Assembly (NCBI RefSeq): GCF_000172415.1
Contig: NZ_ABLD01000010.1
Span: 1-64,000 of the forward strand
DNA: 64,000 nt
Source: Paraburkholderia graminis C4D1M
GTDB lineage: Bacteria; Pseudomonadota; Gammaproteobacteria; Burkholderiales; Burkholderiaceae
Direction of reading: 5' to 3'
Shown: positions 24,677 to 32,936 of the stretch, piece after piece
How positions within the stretch are numbered: the stretch's first letter is position 1
Layout of the letters: each line of letters starts with the position of its first letter
The notes under the pieces: generated by a model
What the model was told of the DNA's origin: nothing
Database searches by the model: none
The model's input: the letters and a program-made list of their open reading frames with translations, nothing else
Made by a program: the position numbers and the translations under genes

Positions 24677-25627
24677 ATGGATATCTTCATCCAGCAGGTC
24701 CTCAACGGGCTGGTGCTTGGCAGCGTTTATGCCATCATCGCACTGGGCTATACGATGGTTTACGGCATTCTGGGCATCATCAACTTCGCTCACGGCGATG
24801 TGTTGATGGTCGGCGCGATGGTTGCGCTGTCAGCCATAGGCGTGCTGCAGAACCACTTCCCCGGCTTGGGCAATGTGCCGACGTTATGCATCGCGCTGGC
24901 GATCGCCGCCGTGGTCTGCGCGGTCGTCGGCTACACAATCGAGCGCGTGGCATACCGGCCGCTGCGCAAGGCGCCGCGTCTCGCGCCGCTGATCACGGCG
25001 ATCGGCGTGTCGATCCTGCTGCAGACGCTCGCCATGATGATCTGGTCGCGCAATCCACTGCCGTTCCCGCAGCTTCTGCCCACCGATCCGCTGAACGTGA
25101 TCAAGGCCACCGATACGACGCCCGGCGCCGTGATCTCGATGACTGAAATCGTGATCATCGTCGTCGCGTTCCTCGTGATGGCGGGCCTGCTGCTCCTCGT
25201 GCACAAGACCAAGCTCGGCCGCGCAATGCGCGCAATTGCCGAGAACCCCGGCGTCGCCTCGCTGATGGGCGTGAACCCGAACTTCGTGATCTCGGCCACC
25301 TTCATGATCGGCTCGGCGCTCGCCGCACTCGCCGGCGTGATGATCGCCTCCGAATACGGCAACGCGCACTTCTACATGGGCTTCATCCCAGGCCTGAAGG
25401 CGTTCACCGCGGCGGTGCTCGGCGGCATCGGCAATCTCGGCGGCGCGATGGTCGGCGGCGTGATTCTGGGGCTCATCGAACAGTTGGGCGCGGGTTATAT
25501 CGGCAACCTGACAGGTGGTGTGTTCGGCAGTAACTATCAGGACGTGTTTGCGTTCATCGTGCTGATCATCGTGCTGGTGTTCCGTCCGTCGGGTCTGCTC
25601 GGCGAACGCGTTGCGGATCGCGCTTGA
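24677..25627 (+). CDS. livH: Branched-chain amino-acid ABC transporter permease LivH
   Basis: This is one of two inner-membrane permeases of the LIV importer. The 316-residue hydrophobic protein begins MDIFIQQVLNGLVLGSVYAI and has the family signature GYTMVYGILGIINFAHGD, about eight membrane helices and the coupling segment KTKLGRAMRAIAENPGVASL. AAGGAG precedes the ATG. A 13-codon in-frame reading frame (24635-24676) ends exactly at the livH start but has no obvious ribosome-binding site. It is first in the livHMGF unit. Confidence 0.96.
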   Translation: MDIFIQQVLNGLVLGSVYAIIALGYTMVYGILGIINFAHGDVLMVGAMVALSAIGVLQNHFPGLGNVPTLCIALAIAAVVCAVVGYTIERVAYRPLRKAPRLAPLITAIGVSILLQTLAMMIWSRNPLPFPQLLPTDPLNVIKATDTTPGAVISMTEIVIIVVAFLVMAGLLLLVHKTKLGRAMRAIAENPGVASLMGVNPNFVISATFMIGSALAALAGVMIASEYGNAHFYMGFIPGLKAFTAAVLGGIGNLGGAMVGGVILGLIEQLGAGYIGNLTGGVFGSNYQDVFAFIVLIIVLVFRPSGLLGERVADRA

Positions 25628-25649
25628 TCCAGGCCAAGGAGTAAATCAA

Positions 25650-26819
25650 ATGACCTCAATTCAACCGATCGAGCCGTCCACGACGCTCATTCCCGAGAAG
25701 AACCTGGCGAAGACGCTGACCGTCGGCATCATCACGGCGGTGCTCGTGATCGCCGCGCCGATGATCATCGGCACCGCGGGCGGCAACTACTGGGTCCGCG
25801 TGCTCGACTTCGCGATGCTGTACGTGATGCTCGCGCTCGGCCTCAATGTCGTGGTCGGCTTCGCCGGCCTGCTCGACCTGGGCTACATCGCGTTCTACGC
25901 GGTCGGCGCGTACACGGCGGCGCTGCTGTCGTCGCCGCATCTGTCGTCGCAATTCGAATGGATCGCGCATCTCGCGCCGAACGGGCTGCACGTGCCGTTC
26001 CTCATCATCGTGCCGTGCGCGATGGGCGTGGCCGCGCTGTTCGGCGTCTTGCTCGGCGCACCGACGCTGCGTCTGCGCGGCGACTACCTCGCCATCGTGA
26101 CGTTGGGCTTCGGGGAAATCGTGCGGATTTTCCTGAACAACCTCGACCGTCCGGTGAACATCACCAACGGACCGAAGGGCATCACGGCGATTGCGCCGGT
26201 GCACCTGGGCGACTTCAGCCTGTCGCAGTCGCACTCGCTATTCGGCTTCCAGTTTCCGTCGGTGTACTCGTACTACTACCTGTTCGTGCTCGCCGCGCTG
26301 CTCGTGATCTGGGTGTGTACGCGTTTGCAGCACTCGCGTATCGGCCGCGCATGGGCCGCGATCCGCGAAGACGAAATCGCTGCGAAGGCGATGGGCATCA
26401 ACACGCGCAACGTGAAGCTGCTGGCGTTTGCGATGGGCGCGTCGTTCGGCGGTCTGTCAGGCGCGATGTTCGGCGCGTTCCAGGGCTTCGTGTCGCCGGA
26501 ATCGTTCACGCTGCCCGAGTCGATCGTGGTGCTCGCGTGCGTGGTGCTCGGCGGCATGGGCCACATTCCGGGCGTGATTCTCGGCGCGGTGCTGCTCGCG
26601 GTGCTGCCCGAATTCCTGCGCTCGACGATGGGTCCGCTGCAGCACATGATCTTCGGCCATGAAATCGTCGATACGGAAGTGATCCGTCAGCTCGTCTACG
26701 CATTGGCGATGGTGCTGATCATGCTGTACCGCTCGGAAGGCCTGTGGCCGTCGCCGAAGCACGAAGACAAGATTGCGAAGCTGTCGAAGCGTGCCGGCAA
26801 GAAGCCGGTGCGCGCGTAA
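25650..26819 (+). CDS. livM: Branched-chain amino-acid ABC transporter permease LivM
   Basis: This second membrane subunit has 389 residues. It has an N-terminal extension, then LNVVVGFAGLLDLGYIAFYA (the LivM signature), a periplasmic loop, and the coupling helix HSRIGRAWAAIREDEIAAKAMG. The start at ATG 25650 is supported by AAGGAG about 10 nt upstream; the gene begins 22 nt after livH. It is followed after 23 nt by livG. Confidence 0.96.
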   Translation: MTSIQPIEPSTTLIPEKNLAKTLTVGIITAVLVIAAPMIIGTAGGNYWVRVLDFAMLYVMLALGLNVVVGFAGLLDLGYIAFYAVGAYTAALLSSPHLSSQFEWIAHLAPNGLHVPFLIIVPCAMGVAALFGVLLGAPTLRLRGDYLAIVTLGFGEIVRIFLNNLDRPVNITNGPKGITAIAPVHLGDFSLSQSHSLFGFQFPSVYSYYYLFVLAALLVIWVCTRLQHSRIGRAWAAIREDEIAAKAMGINTRNVKLLAFAMGASFGGLSGAMFGAFQGFVSPESFTLPESIVVLACVVLGGMGHIPGVILGAVLLAVLPEFLRSTMGPLQHMIFGHEIVDTEVIRQLVYALAMVLIMLYRSEGLWPSPKHEDKIAKLSKRAGKKPVRA

Positions 26820-26842
26820 CGGACGCGGATAGGAGAAATCAC

Positions 26843-27619
26843 ATGAGCGATAAAAAAATCCGTCTGTCCGTGCAGGGCGTCAACAAGCGCTTCGGCGGTT
26901 TGCAGGCGCTATCGGACGTCGGTCTTCAGATCGAGGAAGGCACTATTTACGGTCTGATCGGCCCGAACGGCGCCGGCAAGACCACGTTCTTCAACGTGAT
27001 CACGGGCCTTTACACGCCTGACTCGGGTGACTTCAAGCTCGACGGCCAGAACTACACGCCGACGGCCGTCTATCAGGTTGCGAAGGCCGGCATCGCGCGC
27101 ACGTTCCAGAACATTCGTCTGTTCGGCGGCATGACCGCGCTGGAAAACGTGATGGTCGGCCGCCACGTGCGCACGAAGCACGGCCTGATCGGCGCGGTGT
27201 TCCAGACGCCCGCCGAGCGCAAGGAAGAGCGCGAGATCAAGGAGCGCGCGATCGAACTGCTGGAGTACGTCGGCATCGCGCAGTACGCGGACTACACGTC
27301 GCGCAATCTGTCGTACGGTCACCAGCGCCGGCTTGAAATCGCGCGCGCGCTCGCGACCGATCCGAAGCTGCTCGCACTCGACGAACCCGCAGCCGGCATG
27401 AACGCAACGGAAAAAGTTGAACTGACCAGGCTGCTCGACAAGATTCGCGCGGACGGCAAGACGATCCTGCTGATCGAGCACGACGTGAAACTCGTGATGG
27501 GTCTGTGCAACCAGATGACGGTGCTCGACTACGGCAAGGTGATTGCGCAAGGTCTGCCGCAAGACGTGCAGAAGGATCCGAAGGTGATCGAAGCTTATCT
27601 GGGTGCAGGAGTCCACTGA
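26843..27619 (+). CDS. livG: Branched-chain amino-acid ABC transporter ATP-binding protein LivG
   Basis: This 258-residue ATPase powers the importer. It has Walker A GPNGAGKTT, signature LSYGHQRRLEIARAL, Walker B LLALDEPAAGMN and the LivG-type C-terminus (KVIEAYLG). AGGAG lies upstream of ATG 26843. Its TGA stop shares one base with the livF start (27619), indicating coupled translation of the two ATPases. Confidence 0.97.
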   Translation: MSDKKIRLSVQGVNKRFGGLQALSDVGLQIEEGTIYGLIGPNGAGKTTFFNVITGLYTPDSGDFKLDGQNYTPTAVYQVAKAGIARTFQNIRLFGGMTALENVMVGRHVRTKHGLIGAVFQTPAERKEEREIKERAIELLEYVGIAQYADYTSRNLSYGHQRRLEIARALATDPKLLALDEPAAGMNATEKVELTRLLDKIRADGKTILLIEHDVKLVMGLCNQMTVLDYGKVIAQGLPQDVQKDPKVIEAYLGAGVH

Positions 27620-28341
27620 TGTCCACGACGCAAACCATGTTGAAAATCAAGGGCCTTCAGGTCAACTACGGCGGCATCCAGGCAGTCAAGGGCATCGATC
27701 TCGAAGTCGCGCAGGGCGAGCTGGTCACGCTGATCGGCGCAAACGGCGCGGGCAAGACCACGACGATGAAGGCGATCACGGGTCTCAAGCCGTATGCCGC
27801 GGGCGACATCGAGTATATGGGCCAGTCGATCAAGGGCGTGCCGCCGCACGAGCTTTTGAAGCGCGGCCTCGCGATGGTGCCGGAAGGCCGCGGCATCTTC
27901 GCGCGCATGTCGATTGTCGAGAACATGCAGATGGGCGCTTATCTGCGCACCGACACCGACGGCATCAAGGCCGACGTCGATCGCATGTTCGGCTTTTTCC
28001 CGCGTCTGAAGGAGCGCGCCACGCAATACGCGGGCACGCTGTCGGGCGGCGAACAGCAGATGCTGGCGATGGCGCGCGCGATCATCTCGCGTCCCAAGCT
28101 GCTGCTGCTCGATGAGCCGTCGATGGGTCTGTCGCCGATCATGGTCGAGAAGATCTTCGAAGTGGTGCGCGCGATTTCGGGTGAAGGCATGACCGTGCTG
28201 CTGGTCGAGCAGAACGCGCGTCTCGCGTTGCAGGCGGCGAACCGCGGCTATGTGATGGACTCGGGTCTCGTCACGATGTCGGGCGACGCGAAGCAGATGC
28301 TGGACGATCCGAAGGTGCGGGCGGCTTATCTGGGTGAATGA
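27619..28341 (+). CDS. livF: Branched-chain amino-acid ABC transporter ATP-binding protein LivF
   Basis: This second ATPase subunit has 240 residues, with Walker A GANGAGKTT, signature LSGGEQQMLAMARAI and Walker B LLLLDEPSMGLSP. It overlaps livG by one base. The stop codon lies inside the first unit of a 13-bp tandem repeat (28330-28381), so unit loss or gain could change the last residues or stop position. It is the last gene of the unit, followed by a bidirectional terminator. Confidence 0.97.
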   Translation: MSTTQTMLKIKGLQVNYGGIQAVKGIDLEVAQGELVTLIGANGAGKTTTMKAITGLKPYAAGDIEYMGQSIKGVPPHELLKRGLAMVPEGRGIFARMSIVENMQMGAYLRTDTDGIKADVDRMFGFFPRLKERATQYAGTLSGGEQQMLAMARAIISRPKLLLLDEPSMGLSPIMVEKIFEVVRAISGEGMTVLLVEQNARLALQAANRGYVMDSGLVTMSGDAKQMLDDPKVRAAYLGE

Positions 28342-28381
28342 GCTGGGTGAATGAGCTGGGTGAATGAGTTGGGCGAATAAG
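28330..28381 (+). repeat. 13-bp tandem repeat spanning the livF stop codon
   Basis: Three perfect copies of CTGGGTGAATGAG (28330-28342, 28343-28355, 28356-28368) are followed by a degenerate fourth (28369-28381). The first copy contains the livF stop TGA. Confidence 0.95.
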
Positions 28382-28406
28382 CCTCGCAAACTAAAGCCTC
28401 AATAAC

Positions 28407-28442
28407 AAAGGCCGCATGCGTAACCAACGCATGCGGCCTTTG
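28407..28442. terminator. Bidirectional terminator between livF and the GNAT gene
   Basis: AAAGGCCGCATGCGT, 5-nt loop, ACGCATGCGGCCTTT: a 15-bp stem with A/T ends, placed between convergent genes. Confidence 0.9.
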
Positions 28443-28483
28443 TCTTTGCGCGGCGCGGCGCAGCACACCGCACCACGAAGCAC

Positions 28484-28954
28484 TCAACCCCGCGAAGAAT
28501 CCGCCAGCTCGCCAAGACGTTTGCCGAAACTCACGACTTCATCCGCGCGATAACCGAGCGCCTCGTAAAACGCGCGCACGTCGTTCTTCGCGGACAGCAC
28601 TTGCAGGTTCAGCTTCGGGCAGCCCAGCGCGGTCAGCGCCGCTTCGACGTGCGCGACCAGACGCGAGCCGATGCCATGCCGCCGCAACGACTCGTCGACG
28701 GCGAGCGAGTAGAGCCAGCCGCGATGGCCGTCGTAGCCGCCCATTACCGTGCCGACCACGCGTTCACCCAGCACGGCCACGAAGAACAATTCGGGCTGCG
28801 TCGCGAGCTTGTTTGCGATCGACAGACGCGGGTTGCGTTGCGGCTTCGTCGCGTCCCGGTACTCGGGAAACGCCTGTTGCCACAACGCGATCACGGCGTC
28901 GGTGTCGCGTGCGTCGAAACGGCGGATCGAAAGCGCGGCGATTGTGCTCATCAT
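28484..28954 (-). CDS. GNAT-family acetyltransferase (YpeA-like)
   Basis: This 156-residue GCN5-related N-acetyltransferase has the acetyl-CoA-binding motif A in LAVDESLRRHGIGSRLVAHV, motif B near KLNLQVLSAKNDVRAFYEALGY, and the N-terminal SIRRFDARDTDAVIALW. It resembles the uncharacterised YpeA group; the acceptor is unknown. It begins 16 nt after the aminotransferase stop on the same strand, so it is probably co-transcribed with that gene. The start could equally be ATG 28951. Confidence 0.9.
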   Translation of the reverse strand: MMSTIAALSIRRFDARDTDAVIALWQQAFPEYRDATKPQRNPRLSIANKLATQPELFFVAVLGERVVGTVMGGYDGHRGWLYSLAVDESLRRHGIGSRLVAHVEAALTALGCPKLNLQVLSAKNDVRAFYEALGYRADEVVSFGKRLGELADSSRG

Positions 28955-28970
28955 GCGTGGCCCGCTTCGA

Positions 28971-30155
28971 TTACAGCGTGTCGAGGATCGAACGCAGCAT
29001 CGCCATCATCTGGTCGATCTCTTCATTCGTGACGTTCAGCGCCGGCATGAAGCGCAGCAGGTTCGGACGCGCCGCGTTCAGCAGCAGGCCGTCGGGCTGC
29101 ATGTCGCGCGCCTTTTCGACGATCTGGTTGCCGATGTCCTTGCCGAGCAGCAGCGCGCGCAGCAGACCTTCGCCGCGCTCGCCCTTGAAGCCGCGCTCTT
29201 CCGACAACTCCAGCAGCTTCGCGCGCAGATAGTCGCCGCGCGCGCGCACGCCTTCGAGGAAACCCGGCGCGGTCAGTTGCGAGATCACCGAATAGCCGAC
29301 GGCCGTCATCAATGGATTGCCGTTGTAGGTGCCGCCCTGATCGCCCGCTTCGAAGATTGCAACTTCGGCTTTCGAGAGCAGCGCAGCCAGCGGCACGCCG
29401 CCGCCGATGCCCTTGCCGAGCGTCATGATGTCCGGCTCGATGCCCGACAGCTCATACGCGAACAGCGTGCCGGCGCGACCGCAGCCGCTTTGCACTTCGT
29501 CGACGATCAGCAGCAGGTTGTGCTTGCGGGTCAGTTCGCGCAGTTGCTGCATGAACTCGCGCGTGGCGGGAATCACGCCGCCTTCGCCCTGAATGGGTTC
29601 GAGCATCACCGCGACCGTCTTCGCGTTGATCAGTTTTTCGACCGACGCGATGTCGTTCAGATCCGCTTTCGGGAAGCCCGGCACTTGCGGCGCGTAGATC
29701 GTGTCCCAGCCCGGCTTGCCGCTCGCCGACATGGTGGCGAGCGTGCGGCCGTGGAAGCTGTGATCGAACGTGATGATTTCGAACGCGCCGTCCTTGTTCT
29801 TCTTGCCCCACTTGCGCGCGAGCTTGATCGCGCCTTCGTTCGCTTCCGCGCCGCTGTTCGCGAAGAACACCTTGTCGAAGCAGCTATGTTGCGTGAGCAG
29901 GCCGGCGAGCTTCGCCATCGGCTCGTTATAGAAAGCCGGCGACGGATTGATGAGCAGTTGCGCCTGCTTGTTCAACGCTTCGATCATGCCTTCGTTGCAG
30001 TGCCCGAGCGAGTTCACGGCCCAGCCCTGAATGAAGTCGAGATAGCGCTTGCCGTTGTTGTCGTAGATCCACGAGCCCTTGCCGTGCGTGAAAACGATGT
30101 CGGGCCGGTTCGTGATGTACATCAGCGACTCGATCGGATACTCATTGAAGTTCAT
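28971..30155 (-). CDS. argD: Acetylornithine/succinylornithine-type aminotransferase
   Basis: This class III PLP aminotransferase most resembles ArgD, which converts N-acetylglutamate semialdehyde to N-acetylornithine in arginine synthesis. The 394-residue protein has FFANSGAEANEGAIKLAR, FDHSFHGRT, the aspartate segment LIVDEVQSGCGRAGTLFA and the PLP lysine in MTLGKGIGGGVPLAALL. Start 30155 gives MNFNEYPIESLMYITNRPDIVF with TGGAG upstream. The related 4-aminobutyrate or succinylornithine activities are not excluded. The apparent arginine-rich leader and terminator upstream favour the arginine role. Confidence 0.85.
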   Translation of the reverse strand: MNFNEYPIESLMYITNRPDIVFTHGKGSWIYDNNGKRYLDFIQGWAVNSLGHCNEGMIEALNKQAQLLINPSPAFYNEPMAKLAGLLTQHSCFDKVFFANSGAEANEGAIKLARKWGKKNKDGAFEIITFDHSFHGRTLATMSASGKPGWDTIYAPQVPGFPKADLNDIASVEKLINAKTVAVMLEPIQGEGGVIPATREFMQQLRELTRKHNLLLIVDEVQSGCGRAGTLFAYELSGIEPDIMTLGKGIGGGVPLAALLSKAEVAIFEAGDQGGTYNGNPLMTAVGYSVISQLTAPGFLEGVRARGDYLRAKLLELSEERGFKGERGEGLLRALLLGKDIGNQIVEKARDMQPDGLLLNAARPNLLRFMPALNVTNEEIDQMMAMLRSILDTL

Positions 30156-30201
30156 GACGGCAGGCTCCAGGCAGCGGGTAACAAGTGGGTGAGGGAAAAA
30201 C

Positions 30202-30228
30202 AAAAAAGCCACGGCATGCCGTGGCTTT
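30202..30228 (-). terminator. Intrinsic terminator or attenuator in the argD-like leader
   Basis: On the minus strand AAAGCCACGG, loop CATG, CCGTGGCTTT with a T-run (plus-strand As 30202-30207). It lies 46 nt before the argD-like start. No promoter was seen between it and that gene, so it is placed to attenuate read-through. Confidence 0.85.
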
Positions 30229-30289
30229 CATGATTCGAACAGCTTGCGCTCTGTTGTAGCGCGAATCCGTGACGAAGCCGGCGGCGTCC

Positions 30290-30340
30290 CTAGGGAAGCG
30301 GCGAGCGGCGACGTCGAAGTTCGGACTGGATGCGGTTCAT
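30290..30340 (-). CDS. Candidate arginine-rich leader peptide upstream of argD
   Basis: A 16-codon frame reads MNRIQSELRRRRSPLP and then TAG. Five of 16 residues are arginine, including four in a row (CGA CGT CGC CGC). Its ATG is 7 nt downstream of the -10 box TATTCT, so it would be translated from a leaderless message. The terminator at 30228-30202 follows and then the aminotransferase gene. This is the arrangement expected of a transcription attenuator sensing charged tRNA-Arg. In a GC-rich genome arginine codons are common, so chance is possible. Confidence 0.5.
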   Translation of the reverse strand: MNRIQSELRRRRSPLP

Positions 30341-30347
30341 GCGCGAA

Positions 30348-30377
30348 AGAATACGACAAGGCAAGCGCCGGTGTAAA
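30348..30377 (-). promoter_or_regulatory. Promoter of the argD leader
   Basis: On the minus strand TTTACA (30377-30372), an 18-nt spacer and TATTCT (30353-30348). It is a good match to the sigma-70 consensus and lies in the gap between the flavin reductase gene and the argD-like gene. Confidence 0.65.
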
Positions 30378-30416
30378 CCACGAATTTGCACACAGCGCGT
30401 CGCGTCGGCGTTTTGC

Positions 30417-31448
30417 TTAGACGGCGTTGGCGAGATCCGCCGCGCTCGTGAACGAATCCGCGTAGAACTCGTCTTCGGGCAGGCGATGATGTTGCGTGAA
30501 ATCGCGCTGCGCCGATTCGACCATGACCGGCGCGCCGCACGCATACACCTGATACGCGGACAGATCCGGCAGATCCTCGATCACCGCGCGATGCACGAAG
30601 CCGACACGGCCGGTCCACGCATCGCTCGCATCCGGCTCCGACAGCACCGGCACGAACTTGAAATTCGGAATCTCGCGCGCCCATTGCTCGGCCAGCTCGA
30701 GCAGATACAGGTCTTTCTTGCGACGCGCGCCCCAGTACAGCGTCATCGGGCGATTCAGGTTCTTGAACACCGCATGTTCGACGATGGCCTTCAGCGGCGC
30801 GAAGCCCGTGCCCGACGCGAGCAGCACGATCGGCTTGTCCGATTCTTCGCGCAGGAAGAAGGTGCCGAGCGGTGCTTCGAAGCGCAGAATGTCGCGCTCT
30901 TTCATCGTGTTGAATACGTGGTCGGTAAAGGCGCCGCCGGGCATGTGGCGGATATGCAGCTCGATCGGGCCTTCGGCGTGCGGCGCGTTCGCCATCGAAT
31001 AGCTGCGGCGCTTGCCGTCCTTCAGAATGAACTCGAGGTACTGGCCGGCAAGATACTGAAGGCGTTCGTTCGCGGGCAGTTGCAGCTTGAGCACGACGAC
31101 GTCGTCGGCCTTGCGCTCGATCGCGTTCACGCGGCACGGCAGCTTTTTGACCTGCACGTCGCCCACGCCGGCCACTTCGCGGATGTCGATTTCCAGATCC
31201 GAGCACGCCGTCGCGCAGCAGAAGAGCGCCATGCCGCGAGTCTTTTCATCGTTCGACAACGCCGACGACGAGTGCGCGCGCTGCTCGACCTGGCCGTTCA
31301 CCACGGCGCCCTTGCATGAACCGCATGCGCCGTTCTTGCAGCCGTACGGCAGACCGATGCCCTGACGCAAGGCCGCGGTCAACACCGGTTCGTCCTGTTC
31401 TACCTGAAACTGCCGGCCGCTTTGCCGGAGCGTGACGTTAAATGCCAT
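30417..31448 (-). CDS. Ferredoxin-domain NAD(P)H-flavin reductase (annotated family: CDP-6-deoxy-delta-3,4-glucoseen reductase)
   Basis: This 343-residue flavoprotein has an N-terminal plant-type [2Fe-2S] ferredoxin domain (Cys37, Cys42, Cys45 in GCKNGACGSC, and the fourth cysteine near residue 77 in LFCC). The FAD-binding motif is RSYSMANAP, and the NAD-binding part includes VLLASGTGFAPLKAI and YACGAPVMVESA. It passes electrons from NAD(P)H through FAD to the iron-sulfur centre. AscD-type enzymes act in deoxysugar synthesis, but no such genes are near, so a general flavin or oxygenase reductase role is just as likely. Confidence 0.9.
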   Translation of the reverse strand: MAFNVTLRQSGRQFQVEQDEPVLTAALRQGIGLPYGCKNGACGSCKGAVVNGQVEQRAHSSSALSNDEKTRGMALFCCATACSDLEIDIREVAGVGDVQVKKLPCRVNAIERKADDVVVLKLQLPANERLQYLAGQYLEFILKDGKRRSYSMANAPHAEGPIELHIRHMPGGAFTDHVFNTMKERDILRFEAPLGTFFLREESDKPIVLLASGTGFAPLKAIVEHAVFKNLNRPMTLYWGARRKKDLYLLELAEQWAREIPNFKFVPVLSEPDASDAWTGRVGFVHRAVIEDLPDLSAYQVYACGAPVMVESAQRDFTQHHRLPEDEFYADSFTSAADLANAV

Positions 31449-31570
31449 ATGTGTTCGGAAATGGAAAGTCGGTAATCGTTAATAAGTCACGGCGAGGCTA
31501 CGGCGAAGCTACAGCGAGGAGCAGCAAGGGCTGCGCCCACTGCCGCCCGATGCGCGCGGCGCGTGGCGGC

Positions 31571-31576
31571 TACAAT
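31571..31576 (+). promoter_or_regulatory. -10 hexamer immediately before the SDR gene
   Basis: TACAAT ends 9 nt before the ATG at 31586, so the predicted transcript has at most about 3 nt of leader. The -35 region is weak. Confidence 0.45.
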
Positions 31577-31585
31577 GCCTGCACC

Positions 31586-32644
31586 ATGAAAGCGACACGA
31601 AACTTCCGCCGTCCGCGCGTGTTGATCGTAGGTTGCGGCGATGTCGGCATGCGTTGCGTGCCTCTGCTGCTGCCGCACGCTCACGTCTTCGCGCTCACCA
31701 GCCACGCCGGGCGCTGCGCCGAATTGCGCGCCGCGGGCGTCTCGCCGCTGGTCGGCGATCTCGACGAGCGCCGCAGTCTGAAACGGCTCGCGGGTCTCGC
31801 GCCGACCGTGCTGCATCTCGCACCCCCGCAGAAAACCGGCGACGACGACCGCCGCACCCGCGCGTTGCTCGCCACCTTGAGCATGCGCCGCGACTTTGCT
31901 TTGGCACGCGCAACACGCTATGCAACCTCGGCGCCGCTTGGGCGCATGCGCCGCGCTCGCGCCTCGTGGGCAACAGCAGGCACAGCGGCAGAACCAGCCA
32001 ATATTGTACCCGACGGCCTTCGCCGGACCGCGGCTTCGCGCGCGCCCGTGTGCTTCGTCTATGCGAGCACGACGGGCGTCTATGGCGATTGCGGCGGCGC
32101 GTGGATCGACGAAACGCGCAGCGTCGAACCGGCCAATGCGCGCGCGAAGCGCCGCGTGTCCGCCGAGCGCCAGTTGCGGCGCGCAACCGCGCGCGGCTCG
32201 ATTGCCGCGAGCATCGCGCGCATTCCCGGCATCTATGCGGGCAATCGCCTGCCGCTTGCGCGGCTCGAAAAACGCACGCCCGCGCTCGTCGCTACTGACG
32301 ACGTCTACACGAACCACATTCACGCCGACGACCTCGCCGCGATTCTCGTGCGTCTCGCGACACACGGCCGGCCCGCGCGCGTGATCCACGCGTCCGACGA
32401 CTCATCGCTGAAAATGGGCGAGTACTTCGATCTTGTTGCGGATGCATTCGGTTTGGCCCGCCCGCCACGCATCACGCGGGAGCAAGCTGAAGCGCAGATC
32501 GAGCCGACCTTGTTGTCGTTCATGCGCGAGTCGAGGCGGCTCGTGAATCGCCGGCTGAAAGAAGAGCTGGGCGTGCGTTTGCGCTATCCGAGCGTCGAGG
32601 ATTTTTTGCGGGAAGCGGGGCGTGGCGAGCAGCGCTCGAAGTGA
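31586..32644 (+). CDS. NAD-dependent epimerase/dehydratase (extended SDR, YeeZ-like)
   Basis: This 352-residue Rossmann-fold protein starts MKATRNFRRPRVLIVGCGDV, with a degenerate nucleotide-binding GCGDVGMRC, a middle VCFVYASTTGVYGD segment holding the serine and tyrosine expected of SDR catalysis, and a C-terminal substrate domain with VYTNHIHADDLAAI. An unusual Arg/Ala-rich stretch (about residues 100-145) interrupts the fold and is not typical. Substrate unknown. It is divergent from the flavin reductase. ATG 31586 was chosen because the nucleotide-binding fold begins about 10 residues later. Confidence 0.85.
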   Translation: MKATRNFRRPRVLIVGCGDVGMRCVPLLLPHAHVFALTSHAGRCAELRAAGVSPLVGDLDERRSLKRLAGLAPTVLHLAPPQKTGDDDRRTRALLATLSMRRDFALARATRYATSAPLGRMRRARASWATAGTAAEPANIVPDGLRRTAASRAPVCFVYASTTGVYGDCGGAWIDETRSVEPANARAKRRVSAERQLRRATARGSIAASIARIPGIYAGNRLPLARLEKRTPALVATDDVYTNHIHADDLAAILVRLATHGRPARVIHASDDSSLKMGEYFDLVADAFGLARPPRITREQAEAQIEPTLLSFMRESRRLVNRRLKEELGVRLRYPSVEDFLREAGRGEQRSK

Positions 32645-32747
32645 TGAACGACGCCAAACTGTGAAGCGCGATAGCCACGTCGCGTGGCCGCGGACAACAG
32701 AGAACCCGGCGCGACCGCTGCGCGCCATGCGCCGCTCGCTTCGCCGT

Positions 32748-32936
32748 TCAGGTCAGCGCCGGCAGCGCCTCAAGCAGCAAAAAGCACAGCATTGCGCCGA
32801 CCAACGCGCCGATCAGATTGGGGTCGTACTTGTGCCGCCGCCGCATCACGATCAGCAATCCGCCGATCAGCAGCACCCCGAGACACACGAACGCCACCAT
32901 CACATATGAGTTCATGATTCCGTTATGGACGATCAT
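32748..32936 (-). CDS. Small two-helix membrane protein, function unknown
   Basis: The 62-residue product has two hydrophobic stretches (about 9-30 and 42-58) joined by a basic loop MRRRHKYDP, so it is probably an inner-membrane hairpin. Support for it being real is a strong AAGGAGG 6 nt before the ATG at 32936 and a TATACT -10-like box at 32980-32975. ATG at residue 8 (MNSYVMVAF) is an alternative start. No family is recognised. Confidence 0.75.
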   Translation of the reverse strand: MIVHNGIMNSYVMVAFVCLGVLLIGGLLIVMRRRHKYDPNLIGALVGAMLCFLLLEALPALT

